Below are positions 26,098-35,149 of a stretch of 64,000 nucleotides of DNA, piece after piece. The stretch spans positions 992,001 to 1,056,000 of the forward strand of contig CAVYOE010000001.1 of NCBI GenBank assembly GCA_963770155.1. Reading direction: 5' to 3'. Positions within the stretch are counted from its first letter, which is position 1, and each line of letters begins with the position of its first letter. The DNA is from CAVYOE01 sp963770155 (GTDB lineage: Bacteria; Actinomycetota; Thermoleophilia; Solirubrobacterales; 70-9). A program made the translations under genes and the position numbers. The notes under the pieces are model-generated. The model did not search any database. It was not told the origin of the DNA and saw nothing but the letters and a program-made list of their open reading frames with translations.

Positions 26098-28305
26098 TCA
26101 GCGACGCGCCGGAATGTTCTCCGCGGTGGTTACGGAATCCGGGTCCGGCTTACGTTCGGCATGCAGTGCCAGCAACTCGCCCTGGAGCGAGCGCCGCTCC
26201 CCGTCGGGGCGGCGGCGAGTCCAGGTACCGTCGAGTCCGAGCTCCCAGGAGCCGGTGTTGTCGGCGAAGGCGCAATCGAGCACGTCTGTGAGCTGCCGCT
26301 TCTCGTCCGGATGCTCGACCGGCACGAGAAGCTCGACCCGGTTGTAGAGATTTCGTGGCATCAGGTCTGGCGAGCCGATGAACACGCGCTCTTCCCCCGC
26401 GTACTCGAAGCTGAAGATCCGCGAGTGCTCGAGAAAGCGCCCGAGGATCGACTGCACCCTGACGTTCTCGGAGACGCCGGGTACGCCGGGCCGAAGCGCG
26501 CAGATCCCGCGGATGTTGAGGTCGATCTCGACCCCGGCCTGGGAGGCCTGGTAGAGCGCCTGGATCGACGGCGCGTCGAGCAGCGCGTTCATCTTCATCC
26601 GGATCCTGGAGGGCTGCTCCGGAGAATGGGCTTCGATCGCCCGCTCGATCTCGGCGAGGATCCCCTCCTTCAGGTTGAACGGCGCCACCAGGACCTTGCG
26701 GTATCCGTGCGGGCGCGCGTAGCCGGTCAGGTAGTTGAACATCTCGGCGATGTCCGAGCCGATCTCCGGGTCGGCCGTGAACACCCCGAGGTCGGTGTAC
26801 ATCCGCGCCGTCTTCGGGTTGTAGTTGCCGGTGCCGATGTGGACGTAGTGACGGACCCCGTCGGACTCGCGGCGAGCCACCAGGATGCACTTGACGTGGG
26901 TCTTCAGCCCCGGAATCCCGTAGACGACGTGGACGCCGGCCTCTTCGAGGTCCTTGGCCCAGCGGATGTTGGCGCTCTCGTCGAACCGCGCCTTCAGCTC
27001 GACCAGGCAGACGGCCTGCTTGCCTCTTTCCGTCGCGTTGATCAACCCGGGGACGAGCGGCGAGTCGGCGCTGGTCCTGTAGACGGTCTGCTTGATTGCG
27101 AGCACGTCGGGGTCCTCAACCGCCTGTTGCACGAAGCGCTCGACCGAGGTGGCGAACGAGTCATAGGGGTGGTGGACGAGGATGTCCCCTTCGCGCATGG
27201 CCGCGAACACGTCGACCTCGTCCTCGGCCTGCCTCGCCTGCAGCCGCGGGTGGGTGACGCCGGACCAGGTCGGGAAGTGGAGGTTGCTGAAGCCGGGGAC
27301 CTCGGCCACGTCGAACAGGTCGTCGAGGCCGAGTGGGCCCTCCACCTCATAGACCTGGCGCGGCTCAACCTTGAGCGCGCCGACGAGCTGGTCGCGGAGC
27401 CGCGGCGACATCCCGTGCTCGATCTCGAGACGGACCACCTCCCCGAAGCGGCGGCGCCTGACCTCTTCCTCGACAGCCTGCAGCAGGTCGTCCGCCTCGT
27501 CGGAGACGTCGTAGTCGGTGTCACGCGTGACGCGAAAGAGGGCGTGGTCGACGATCTCCATCCCCGGGAAGAGCTGGCCGAGGTTTGCGGCAATGACCTG
27601 CTCGAGCGGCACGAACGTCGTCTGGTCCTCGAGCGGAAGGAAGCGCCGGAGCAGTTCCTTCGGCACCTTGACCCGGGCAAAGACCTCCTCCCCCTTCTCG
27701 GGATTGCGCAGCACGACCGCGAGGCTGAGCGAGAGATTCGAGATATACGGGAACGGCCTGCCGCGCCCGATCACGAGCGGAGTCAAGGCCGCGAAGATCC
27801 GGTCGGAGAAGAGCTTGTCGAGCTGCTCGCGCTCGTCGGCGCTCGCCGCGTCGACGTTGAGGACCCGGATCCCGTGCTCGGCCAGGACCGGGACGATGCG
27901 CTCGGAGAAGGAATGCCCGAGGCGCTTGCGCATCTCGAGGGTGCGTTCGCGGATCTGGTCGATCACTTCGCTTGCGGACAGCCCGTCGGCTCCTCGCGCG
28001 TCCACCTTGCCCTCGACCTGGTCGTGCAGGCCGGCAACCCTGACCATGAAGAACTCGTCGAGGTTGTCCTCGTAGATGGCGCAGTACTTGACTCGCTCGA
28101 GCAGAGGGACTCCCTCGTCCTCGGCGAGTTGCAGGACCCGGTCGTTGAAGTCGAGCCACGAGAGCTCCCGGTTGAAGTAGAGAGAGCTGTCCTCGAGGTC
28201 CGGAGCTCCCCCCAAGGCAGCGTCGATCGCCTGTCGTGGCTCGGCGTCTGAGGCCGTCTCAGGGACGGCTGGCCTGGTGCTCGTGTCGTGGATCGGCTTG
28301 GCCAT
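26098..28305 (-). CDS. ppk1: Polyphosphate kinase 1
   Basis: Makes polyphosphate from ATP reversibly; 735 aa, standard length. The N domain begins YFNRELSWLDFNDRVL. The head domain and two phospholipase D-like catalytic domains follow, with the autophosphorylated His in PGLKTHVK and the second His in the HIGTGNYN motif. The ATG at 28305 is selected because sequence upstream overlaps the CHAD gene and is not PPK-like; the overlap with that gene is 47 bases. It is part of the minus-strand phosphate island. Confidence 0.97.
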   Translation of the reverse strand: MAKPIHDTSTRPAVPETASDAEPRQAIDAALGGAPDLEDSSLYFNRELSWLDFNDRVLQLAEDEGVPLLERVKYCAIYEDNLDEFFMVRVAGLHDQVEGKVDARGADGLSASEVIDQIRERTLEMRKRLGHSFSERIVPVLAEHGIRVLNVDAASADEREQLDKLFSDRIFAALTPLVIGRGRPFPYISNLSLSLAVVLRNPEKGEEVFARVKVPKELLRRFLPLEDQTTFVPLEQVIAANLGQLFPGMEIVDHALFRVTRDTDYDVSDEADDLLQAVEEEVRRRRFGEVVRLEIEHGMSPRLRDQLVGALKVEPRQVYEVEGPLGLDDLFDVAEVPGFSNLHFPTWSGVTHPRLQARQAEDEVDVFAAMREGDILVHHPYDSFATSVERFVQQAVEDPDVLAIKQTVYRTSADSPLVPGLINATERGKQAVCLVELKARFDESANIRWAKDLEEAGVHVVYGIPGLKTHVKCILVARRESDGVRHYVHIGTGNYNPKTARMYTDLGVFTADPEIGSDIAEMFNYLTGYARPHGYRKVLVAPFNLKEGILAEIERAIEAHSPEQPSRIRMKMNALLDAPSIQALYQASQAGVEIDLNIRGICALRPGVPGVSENVRVQSILGRFLEHSRIFSFEYAGEERVFIGSPDLMPRNLYNRVELLVPVEHPDEKRQLTDVLDCAFADNTGSWELGLDGTWTRRRPDGERRSLQGELLALHAERKPDPDSVTTAENIPARR

Positions 28306-28996
28306 CGGTGCTCTCGGCTGCCTGATCCATGCTAGCGGCGGTACCGCGGCGCGCTGCACCTTCGCGCGCGGCCCGGTCCGCCGCCTCGCGCGCGGCCACG
28401 GCACGCTCGGTCGCCAGGTCAGCTTCGCGGCGGAGCCGCGCCTCTTCGGCCAGGCTCTCGACGGCGCGGCCGAGCCGCAGCCAGGTGCCCTGTTTCCGCT
28501 GCGCCTCCCAGAAGCGGAGGAAACGGTCGAAGAGGATCCTGCGCCGTGCCTCCAGATAGACGGCAAGTACCTCGAGGCCCCGATAGGCGGTCCGGTGAGG
28601 AGCCTCGGCGGCAATCCGCGGGTCGAGGTCAGGAGCCTGGCCCGCCCTTGAAACGGCGTCGCTGGCGTCGGCGGAGCGCATTCGCTCGATCTGGGCCTGC
28701 ACCCGCGGCAGCATCACGTCGCAGTCGTGGATCTCGCCGAGCACGTCCTGGAGGTCCCGGGCGCGCCGCCTCGCAACCTCAGCGGGGCGGCCGAAGCAGA
28801 ACCCGGTCACCTCGAGCACATACCTGAGGCGCTTGGCGGCGATCCTCATGTCGTGCTGGGCTTTCCGGGCGGTTGGCTTTCGCGTCGCCTTGGGCGCGAG
28901 CGAGAGCATCTCGTCGAGACGCACCGAGACGATTCGCGCGCCGTTCTCGTCCAGCCTGGCTCCTGGATCGAGGTGCCTGACCGCCCGTGCTCTCAC
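28259..28996 (-). CDS. CHAD-domain protein, C-terminal half type
   Basis: Helical, histidine- and arginine-rich protein of 245 aa. It carries the second half of a CHAD domain: KAQHDMRIAAKRLRYVLEV and DLQDVLGEIHDCDV. CHAD domains bind polyphosphate through conserved basic residues. A complete CHAD has two such bundles, and here the first bundle is on the preceding gene, which this GTG start overlaps by 4 bases (GTGA). The C-terminus is a charged helical tail. It is adjacent to ppk1 and ppx. Confidence 0.85.
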   Translation of the reverse strand: MRARAVRHLDPGARLDENGARIVSVRLDEMLSLAPKATRKPTARKAQHDMRIAAKRLRYVLEVTGFCFGRPAEVARRRARDLQDVLGEIHDCDVMLPRVQAQIERMRSADASDAVSRAGQAPDLDPRIAAEAPHRTAYRGLEVLAVYLEARRRILFDRFLRFWEAQRKQGTWLRLGRAVESLAEEARLRREADLATERAVAAREAADRAAREGAARRGTAASMDQAAESTDGQADPRHEHQASRP

Positions 28997-29490
28997 TGGT
29001 CTGCCCCGCTCTGCATCCGGCCCCGCGCCCCATCGGCAAGCAGGACGAGGTGGTCACGCAGATCGTTGACGCGATCGACGGTCACCTGTGGAGCGAGCTC
29101 GTCGTTGGCGCTGGCCTGTTCGGCGCGGAGCTCGGACATCAACGCGCTGAGACCGCGTTGGTCGGGGCGGCTCACCTGCCGGCCGAACTCGGTCAGCTCC
29201 TCGATCGCAACGTCCCGATCGCGCCGCTCGCCGAGCGCGTCGGCGAGCTGCTTCACGCGTTTCAGCGTCCGCCGGTAGTGCTTCTCCGGGAAGCAGGGCT
29301 CGAAGACTTCCAGCGCGGCTCGCAGTCGCCGGGTGGCGACCCGCATGTCGTGCAGGTTCTCGATCTCCGATAGGTCGAGCACGTTCGCGGAATGCTCGGC
29401 CAACTCATCCGCCCGCATGCTGATCGTCTTTGCTGCCGCGGCGGCGTACGTGTCGCCGGCGTCCAGGTCGATCGGGCGTGCTCTCGCCAT
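28993..29490 (-). CDS. CHAD-domain protein, N-terminal half type
   Basis: 165-aa protein with the first bundle of a CHAD domain: ENLHDMRVATRRLRAALEVF and LADALGERRDRDVAIEEL. It ends before the second bundle, which is encoded by the next, overlapping gene. The two probably form one polyphosphate-binding unit from two chains. A lost fusion or a frameshift in the sequence is the alternative. The clean GTGA overlap argues for two real genes. Confidence 0.85.
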   Translation of the reverse strand: MARARPIDLDAGDTYAAAAAKTISMRADELAEHSANVLDLSEIENLHDMRVATRRLRAALEVFEPCFPEKHYRRTLKRVKQLADALGERRDRDVAIEELTEFGRQVSRPDQRGLSALMSELRAEQASANDELAPQVTVDRVNDLRDHLVLLADGARGRMQSGADQ

Positions 29491-29502
29491 TCGCGGCGAA
29501 GG

Positions 29503-30381
29503 CTAACGCGCGCCGTCAATCATCTCCAGGATGACGCCCTCTCGCAGGCCGCCTTTGCCGATCTGCAGGGGCTGGCCGAGCAGCTGGGAGAACTTTTCGA
29601 GCAAGAGGACGCCGGTCGGCAGGATCTTGACGCGGCGGGCGTCGAGCTCGAAACGGCGAGCAACGTCATCGATCTTGTCGCTGGAGAGAACCCGGACCGC
29701 GCGCTCGAGCGTCTCGTACTCGAGCACCGCCCCGACCAGAGTCCGGAGCGAGGTCGCGCTGCCCCCCACGGCAACCGCCTGTTCGGGCTGCGGCAGCTCG
29801 GTGTCCTTGAAGAAATCGTCGATGTGCTCTCGTACAGAGCGGATCTCGGAGGCGGACGGCGGATCGCTCTTCAGGTGGTCCTCGGCGAGGCTGCCTGACC
29901 CGATCTTGAACGAGCTCACTTTGAGCTTGTCTTTGCCGAGCTTTCCGACAACCACCTCGCTCGAGCCGCCGCCGACGTCGACGACCGCGATCTTCCCCTC
30001 CACCGGGTGCCCGAGCGCCTTGGTAGCGCCGAGAAAGGCCAGTCTCCCCTCCTCCTCCTCGGTGAGCACGGCGACCTCCACGTCGGCCTCGCCGGAGATC
30101 TCCTTCACGATCGACTTCCGGTTGCTCGCCTCCCGGATCGCAGCGGTCGCAACCGGGCGGATCTCCTCGGCACCGAGCTCCTCTGCGAGGCGGACCTGTG
30201 TCGCGACGACCTCGGCCACTTCGGCGATCTTCTCGTCGGAGATCTTGCCCTTTTTGTTCGCGGCTTTCCCGATCCGCGTGTAGGCGCGCTGCTCCATCAC
30301 CGTCTTCAGCTGGCCGTCCCTCGGCTCCGCCACCAGCAGGCGGGTGGTATTCGATCCGATATCGATGGCGGCGGCCAGCAC
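29503..30381 (-). CDS. ppx: Exopolyphosphatase / pppGpp phosphatase family
   Basis: ASKHA-fold phosphatase of 292 aa, the short form without the C-terminal HD-like domain. It starts AAAIDIGSNTTRLLVAE (phosphate loop 1), has VVDVGGGSSEVVVG (loop 2) and VAVGGSATSLRTL (adenosine-type loop). It releases phosphate from the ends of polyphosphate or from pppGpp. The start is GTG at 30381. It lies between phoU and the CHAD genes, opposing ppk1 in function. Confidence 0.93.
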   Translation of the reverse strand: MLAAAIDIGSNTTRLLVAEPRDGQLKTVMEQRAYTRIGKAANKKGKISDEKIAEVAEVVATQVRLAEELGAEEIRPVATAAIREASNRKSIVKEISGEADVEVAVLTEEEEGRLAFLGATKALGHPVEGKIAVVDVGGGSSEVVVGKLGKDKLKVSSFKIGSGSLAEDHLKSDPPSASEIRSVREHIDDFFKDTELPQPEQAVAVGGSATSLRTLVGAVLEYETLERAVRVLSSDKIDDVARRFELDARRVKILPTGVLLLEKFSQLLGQPLQIGKGGLREGVILEMIDGAR

Positions 30382-30392
30382 CGCCGGGGATC

Positions 30393-31097
30393 CTACGCGG
30401 GGGGTGGGACCGGCTCGGGGTGCGAAGCGTCCTCGAACTCCTGAAAGAGCCCGGTCACTACGAAAGCCACCTGCTCACCGATGTCGACGGCGTTGTCGCC
30501 GACCCGCTCGATCGCACGCGCGACCAGCATCATCGTCATTGCCCATTCGCGTGTGTCCTTGTCATCGCCGACCTCGACAGCGATCGCAAAGCACTCCCGG
30601 TTGAGGTCGTCGATCAGGTCGTCCTGCCGGACCAGGTCGCGCGCGAGGTCGATGTCCTTGCCGAGGAATGCCTTCTTTGCCTGGGAGGACATCGAGCGGG
30701 CCTGCTTGCCCATCTTCACGATCCGATCGACCATCTCCTTGCGCTGTGGGGCGTCGTAGCCGGTCAGGGGGATCACCTTGGCCACGTTCACGCACTGGTC
30801 ACCCATGCGCTCGATGCTGTGCATTACGTGCAGGAGAGCGGCGATCAGACGGAGGTCCGTCGCAACGGGAGCCTGGGTCGCGAGCAGCGTCAGGATTTCC
30901 TGGTGGACCTCCAGGTAGCGCCCGTCGATCCGGTCGTCGTCAGCGACGATGTGCTCCGAAAGCTCGACGTCCTGGTGTTCGACCGCCTCCAGAGTCCGGT
31001 CGATGGCAGCCGCGACGAGATCCAGGCCGTCCAGCGCCCTCTGCTCGAGGCTCTCGAGCTCCGCCTGGTAGTGGAGCCTGGTCGATTCGGCCATCAT
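30393..31097 (-). CDS. phoU: Phosphate transport regulator PhoU
   Basis: Two three-helix bundles, 234 aa, that couple the Pst transporter to the PhoR/PhoB-type system. The metal-binding E/DxxxD patterns are visible in VADDDRIDGRYLEVHQEIL and CVNVAKVIPLTG. A short Pro-rich tail (PEPVPPPA) ends the protein. It is encoded 6 bases after pstB, the usual order. Confidence 0.95.
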   Translation of the reverse strand: MMAESTRLHYQAELESLEQRALDGLDLVAAAIDRTLEAVEHQDVELSEHIVADDDRIDGRYLEVHQEILTLLATQAPVATDLRLIAALLHVMHSIERMGDQCVNVAKVIPLTGYDAPQRKEMVDRIVKMGKQARSMSSQAKKAFLGKDIDLARDLVRQDDLIDDLNRECFAIAVEVGDDKDTREWAMTMMLVARAIERVGDNAVDIGEQVAFVVTGLFQEFEDASHPEPVPPPA

Positions 31098-31103
31098 TAC
31101 CCT

Positions 31104-32003
31104 CTAGCCCACCTTCCCGGTGACGTAATCCTCTGTCCGCTGGTCAGCCGGGTTGGTGAAGATCTTGTCGGTGACGTCGTACTCCACCAGCTGGCCCCAG
31201 CGCTGATCCTCGGCGGCTGAGAGCTCAACGATCAGGAATGCCGTTCGGTCCGAAACCCGTGCTGCTTGCTGCATGTTGTGGGTGACGATCACGATCGAGT
31301 ACTGCTCCTTCAGGTCCATCATCAAGTCCTCGATCCGGCCGGTCGAGATCGGGTCGAGCGCAGAACATGGCTCGTCCATGAGGATCACGTCGGGGTCGAC
31401 GGCGATGCAGCGCGCAATGCAGAGACGCTGCTGCTGGCCGCCCGACATCCCATAGGCGTTGGACTCGAGTCGGTCCTTGACCTCGTCCCAGAGGGCGGCC
31501 GAAGTCAGTGCTTGCTCCACCCGTTCCTCGACGTTCTCGAACCCCAGGACCCTCGGTCCAAAGGCGACGTTGTCGTAGATCGACTTGGGGAAGGGATTCG
31601 GCTTCTGGAAGACCATGCCGATCCGCTTGCGGACCTCGACCGGGTCAACCTGCGGCGCGTACATGTCGTGGCCGTGGTAGAGGCACTGCCCCTCTACCGT
31701 GGCGGTCGGGATCAGGTCGTTCATCCGGTTGAGGCTGCGAATCAGGGTGCTTTTGCCGCAGCCGGACGGGCCGATCAGCGCCGTGATCTCGTTGCGGCGG
31801 ATGTCCATGCTGATGTCCTTGACTGCCGGCCGGCCGTCGTATGAGACGGTCAGGCCGCGTAGCTCGAACACCTTTTCCGCGTTTTCTTGGCGCAGTCCGG
31901 GATGTGCCTCCGCGACCGCCGAGATGTCCACGGCAGGACGCCGGCCTGGAGTTCCGGGACTGCCCACTGCCCTTCTCGCTTCCTCAGCCACTTCTTCCAA
32001 CAC
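31104..32003 (-). CDS. pstB: Phosphate ABC transporter ATP-binding protein
   Basis: ATPase of the high-affinity Pst importer, 299 aa from a GTG at 32003. Walker A is GPSGCGKST, the signature MSGGQQQR and Walker B VILMDEPCSALDP. MVFQKPNPFPKSIYDN is diagnostic for PstB. The first 45 residues (EEARRAVGSPGTPGRRP...) are an extension beyond the usual PstB, so an internal start is possible. It follows pstA and precedes phoU. Confidence 0.96.
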   Translation of the reverse strand: MLEEVAEEARRAVGSPGTPGRRPAVDISAVAEAHPGLRQENAEKVFELRGLTVSYDGRPAVKDISMDIRRNEITALIGPSGCGKSTLIRSLNRMNDLIPTATVEGQCLYHGHDMYAPQVDPVEVRKRIGMVFQKPNPFPKSIYDNVAFGPRVLGFENVEERVEQALTSAALWDEVKDRLESNAYGMSGGQQQRLCIARCIAVDPDVILMDEPCSALDPISTGRIEDLMMDLKEQYSIVIVTHNMQQAARVSDRTAFLIVELSAAEDQRWGQLVEYDVTDKIFTNPADQRTEDYVTGKVG

Positions 32004-32036
32004 TATCTGCCACCACTTTCGTCGAGGTTTGCGTGC

Positions 32037-32978
32037 TCACCATTGCTGCTCGTATCTGTTGCGGAGCCAGATCGCAAAAGAGTTCATCGCCAGAAGCACG
32101 ATCAGCATCACGACCACACCCGCAGCGGCCAATGTCTTGAACTCGTCCTTGGCTTCCGTCGCATAGCCGAAGACCTGCACCGGCATCGCCGAGTAGCCCC
32201 CATCGAAGAAGTGCGGAGTATCGGCGGTGACGAAGCCGGCGGCCCCGACGAGGAGCAGAGGCGCTGCCTCACCCAGCGCACGCGAGACCGCGAGGATGAC
32301 GCCGGTCGCGATTCCCGGGACTGACGCAGGCAAGACCTGCTTCTGAATCGTCTGCCACTTGGTCGCCCCGAGCGCCATCGAGCCCTCTCGGATCGACGGC
32401 GGCACTGCTCGGATCGCTTCGCGCGAGGCAATGATCACCGTCGGCAGCACCAGTAGGGCGAGAGTGAGTGAGCCCGCCACCACGACCTGACCAAGGCCCA
32501 GGGTGCCTCGAACGAAATAGGCCAAGCCCAGGATTCCGTAGATGATCGCGGGGACCGCGGCGAGGTTCTGGATGTTGAGCTCGATCACGCGGTTCCACCA
32601 GCGGGTCCCATCCGCGTACTCCTCCAGGTAGATCGCCGTTCCGATTCCGAGCGGAACGATCAGGACGATCACGCCGACGATCAGGCAGATGCTGCCGACG
32701 ATTGCCGGCCTGAAGCCGGCGTCCTCGGGAGTGATCCTCGATGGGCCCTCGGTGAAAAGCTCCGGGCCAAATGCCGGTGCTCCCTTGATCACCGACTGGA
32801 GAACGACTCCCGCCAGGCCGGCGAGTGCGACGGCGACGGCAAACAGCAGCAGGGCGTAGAACAGGTCGCCCTGCCAGTCTCGCCGCTCGCGCCCAAGCGA
32901 AGTGGAGACCGCTGCATGGGCTCCGGCGGTCGCGAGTCGCGTCCGCTCGGCCATGGGCCCCTGGTCCGGCCTCGCCAT
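32037..32978 (-). CDS. pstA: Phosphate ABC transporter permease PstA
   Basis: Membrane subunit of the Pst importer, 313 aa with six helices. The EAA-type loop is at REAIRAVPPSIREGSMALGATKWQTI, and the N-terminal periplasmic region has FTEGPSRITPEDAGF. A cytoplasmic N-terminal extension of about 30 residues precedes the first helix. Start and pstC stop overlap by one base. The downstream gene is pstB. Confidence 0.95.
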   Translation of the reverse strand: MARPDQGPMAERTRLATAGAHAAVSTSLGRERRDWQGDLFYALLLFAVAVALAGLAGVVLQSVIKGAPAFGPELFTEGPSRITPEDAGFRPAIVGSICLIVGVIVLIVPLGIGTAIYLEEYADGTRWWNRVIELNIQNLAAVPAIIYGILGLAYFVRGTLGLGQVVVAGSLTLALLVLPTVIIASREAIRAVPPSIREGSMALGATKWQTIQKQVLPASVPGIATGVILAVSRALGEAAPLLLVGAAGFVTADTPHFFDGGYSAMPVQVFGYATEAKDEFKTLAAAGVVVMLIVLLAMNSFAIWLRNRYEQQW

Positions 32979-33931
32979 TACTCGTAGACCTCGCGGAAGC
33001 GTCGGACCAGTCGGATGGCAACGAAATTCATCAGGAGCGTGATCACGAACAGGAGCGCGCCGACAGCGAAGAGGGTATTGTAGGCCGTGGTGCCGGTGGC
33101 GGCGTCACCGGTAGCGGTAGTCGCGATGAACGCAGTCATCGTCTGCGCCGACTGGAACGGGTCAAGCGTCAGATTCGGCGTCTTGCCCACGGCCAGCAGG
33201 ACGACCATGGTCTCGCCGACAGCACGCGAGATCGCCAGCACGATCGACGCGACGATGCCCGAGATCGCCGCCGGGAACACCACCCGCGTCGTCACCTTCA
33301 TCTTCGTCGCGCCCAGGCCGTAGGCCCCCTCGCGAAGCCCGCTGGGGACCGCGCGCATAGCGTCGTCGGAGATGGACGCGATGATCGGCAGCACCAACAG
33401 CGCGATGCCCAGGCTCCCGGCGAGGATCAGAAACGGTGGGGTTTTGACGGCGTCCGGAAACAGGTCCTGGATCGTCGGGCTGAGGAAGGTGAGTGCAAAG
33501 AGCCCGAGGGCTACCGTCGGGACGCCGGCGAGTACCTCGATCACCGGTTTCAACACCCGGCGCACCCTTGGCGTGGCGTACTCGCTCAAGTAGACAGCGG
33601 CACCGAGCCCTAGCGGCACCGCGAACAGCATCGCCCAAAGGGTGACAACGAACGTCCCTGCAACAACCCGCAACGCGCCGAAGCTGGGATCGGCCTGCAG
33701 TGGCGCCCAATCCCCTGTCGAGAGGAAGTCGCCGATCGAGACCTCGCCGAAGAAGTCGGCCGTCGGCGAAACCAACGAGAGCACGATTCCTGTGGTCGTC
33801 AGGACCGAGACAACCGTGCAGAGCCCCAGCAGGGCGAAGATGATCTTCTCACCGCGACGAGGACTCGCGGCCGCCAGGGGGTGGGGAGTCCCACCCATCC
33901 CGGCGGCCGCGATTGTGTCCCGTGCTTCCAC
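32978..33931 (-). CDS. pstC: Phosphate ABC transporter permease PstC
   Basis: Second membrane subunit of the Pst importer, 317 aa. The six-helix core has the loop DDAMRAVPSGLREGAYGLGATK and the periplasmic WAPLQADPSFGAL stretch typical of PstC. The start is GTG at 33931. It is encoded 21 bases after pstS. Confidence 0.95.
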   Translation of the reverse strand: MEARDTIAAAGMGGTPHPLAAASPRRGEKIIFALLGLCTVVSVLTTTGIVLSLVSPTADFFGEVSIGDFLSTGDWAPLQADPSFGALRVVAGTFVVTLWAMLFAVPLGLGAAVYLSEYATPRVRRVLKPVIEVLAGVPTVALGLFALTFLSPTIQDLFPDAVKTPPFLILAGSLGIALLVLPIIASISDDAMRAVPSGLREGAYGLGATKMKVTTRVVFPAAISGIVASIVLAISRAVGETMVVLLAVGKTPNLTLDPFQSAQTMTAFIATTATGDAATGTTAYNTLFAVGALLFVITLLMNFVAIRLVRRFREVYE

Positions 33932-33952
33932 GGTTCGTCCTCGTCCGGCGTC

Positions 33953-35050
33953 CTAGTAGCCGCCGCTCCCGCCGCCGGCCGGGCTGCTGCCCGCCGCGCC
34001 GGACGAGCTGCCACCCGTGGCCGCACCGGCTTCGGTGTCGGTTCCGCCGCCGGCATCGGTGGTGGCCTCACCCTCGCCGCCGGTGGTCCCACCCGTGCTG
34101 CCGCCGGTCAGGCTGTCGAGTGTCGCCTGCGACTTCTTCAGCTGCGCATCGGTCAGTGGAATGAATCCAACCTCCTCGGCAACCGTGTTGATGTTGTCGA
34201 GGTAGAACTGGATGAACTCGTCAATCGTCTCGTTCTCCAGTGCCTTGTCGGACGGATAGACGAACAGTGGACGGCTCAGCGGGACATAGCTGCCGTCCTG
34301 GGCCGTCTCCACCGACGGGGCAACGCAACCCTCGCCGTTGTCGACCTCGAGAGCCTTGACGGTCCCTTCGTTCTCGACGAAGAACGAGTAACCGAAGTAG
34401 CCCATTCCACCCTCTGCACCGGAGACACCGGTCACGGTTGCGTTGTCGTCCTCACCGACGTCGTTGTAGTCAGTGCGCTGGGCGCCCTCCTCACCGTTGA
34501 TCGCTTCGGTGAAGTAGTCGAACGTGCCCGAATCGGTACCCGGGCCGTAGAGCGCGAGCTCGGCGTCGAACGAAGGCTCGAGGCCCTGGATCTCGCTCCA
34601 GCTCTTCAACTTGGACTTCGGTTCCCAGACCTGCTTCAGCTGGTCGGTGGTGATGCAGGTCACCGGATTCTCAGGACTGACGACCACGGTGAGGGCGTCG
34701 TTGGCGATCTGAATCGCCTTGAAGCCGATGCCCCCTTGTTCGCAGACCTTCTCCTCGTCCGGCTCGATCTCTCGCGAAGCATCAGAGATGTCTGTTTCGC
34801 CGGCGCAGAACTTCTCGAAGCCGCCACCCGTGCCGGACGTACCGACGGTGATGTCGACATCGGAATTCTCCTCGTTGAACTTCTCGGCGATTGCCTGCGT
34901 CAGCGGCGCGACAGTGCTCGAACCGTCGACTCGAATCGTTGCGGACGCGTCGCCGCCCCCGCCGCCGTCATCGTCGTCGTCACCGCAAGCGGCGACACCG
35001 AGCACGACAGCAGCGGACGCAGCCAAGATGAGCCACCACTTGCGTTGCAT
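33953..35050 (-). CDS. pstS: Phosphate-binding lipoprotein PstS
   Basis: Surface-anchored phosphate-binding subunit, 365 aa. The lipobox is GVAAC (Cys 22) followed by an acidic D5 stretch. Phosphate-contact motifs include DGSSTVAPLT, GTSGTGGGFEKF, DASREIEPDE and GPGTDSGTFDYF. After about residue 320 comes a Gly/Ser/Thr-rich tail not found in most PstS and of unknown role. ATG 35050 has an AAAGGAG ribosome site (35058-35064), and a PHO-box-like repeat lies about 80 bases upstream. It heads pstSCAB-phoU. Confidence 0.97.
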   Translation of the reverse strand: MQRKWWLILAASAAVVLGVAACGDDDDDGGGGGDASATIRVDGSSTVAPLTQAIAEKFNEENSDVDITVGTSGTGGGFEKFCAGETDISDASREIEPDEEKVCEQGGIGFKAIQIANDALTVVVSPENPVTCITTDQLKQVWEPKSKLKSWSEIQGLEPSFDAELALYGPGTDSGTFDYFTEAINGEEGAQRTDYNDVGEDDNATVTGVSGAEGGMGYFGYSFFVENEGTVKALEVDNGEGCVAPSVETAQDGSYVPLSRPLFVYPSDKALENETIDEFIQFYLDNINTVAEEVGFIPLTDAQLKKSQATLDSLTGGSTGGTTGGEGEATTDAGGGTDTEAGAATGGSSSGAAGSSPAGGGSGGY

Positions 35051-35128
35051 TCGAAAACTCCTTTGGTCGGTTGCGCCTCGGAGCGTCTCAGCGCACGGCC
35101 GCGAGTTTGTTACGCGGGTGTGGCCGCG

Positions 35129-35147
35129 TTGTAAAAAGGATGTGAAC
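35129..35147 (-). promoter_or_regulatory. PHO-box-like direct repeat upstream of pstS
   Basis: On the minus strand the sequence GTTCACATCCTTTTTACAA can be read as two 11-base direct-repeat units, the first beginning GTTCACA and the second TTTTACA, as in actinobacterial PHO boxes (GTTCACC-like units). It lies about 80 bases before the pstS start, where a PhoB/PhoP-type activator would bind. The second unit is degenerate. Regulation by the adjacent response regulator is inferred. Confidence 0.5.
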
Positions 35148-35149
35148 GG

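Noticed and set aside
26161..28251. Long open frame on the plus strand across ppk1 (about 700 codons)
   Set aside because: Typical antisense shadow in high-G+C DNA. Its product has no domain, while the minus strand encodes a complete PPK1.
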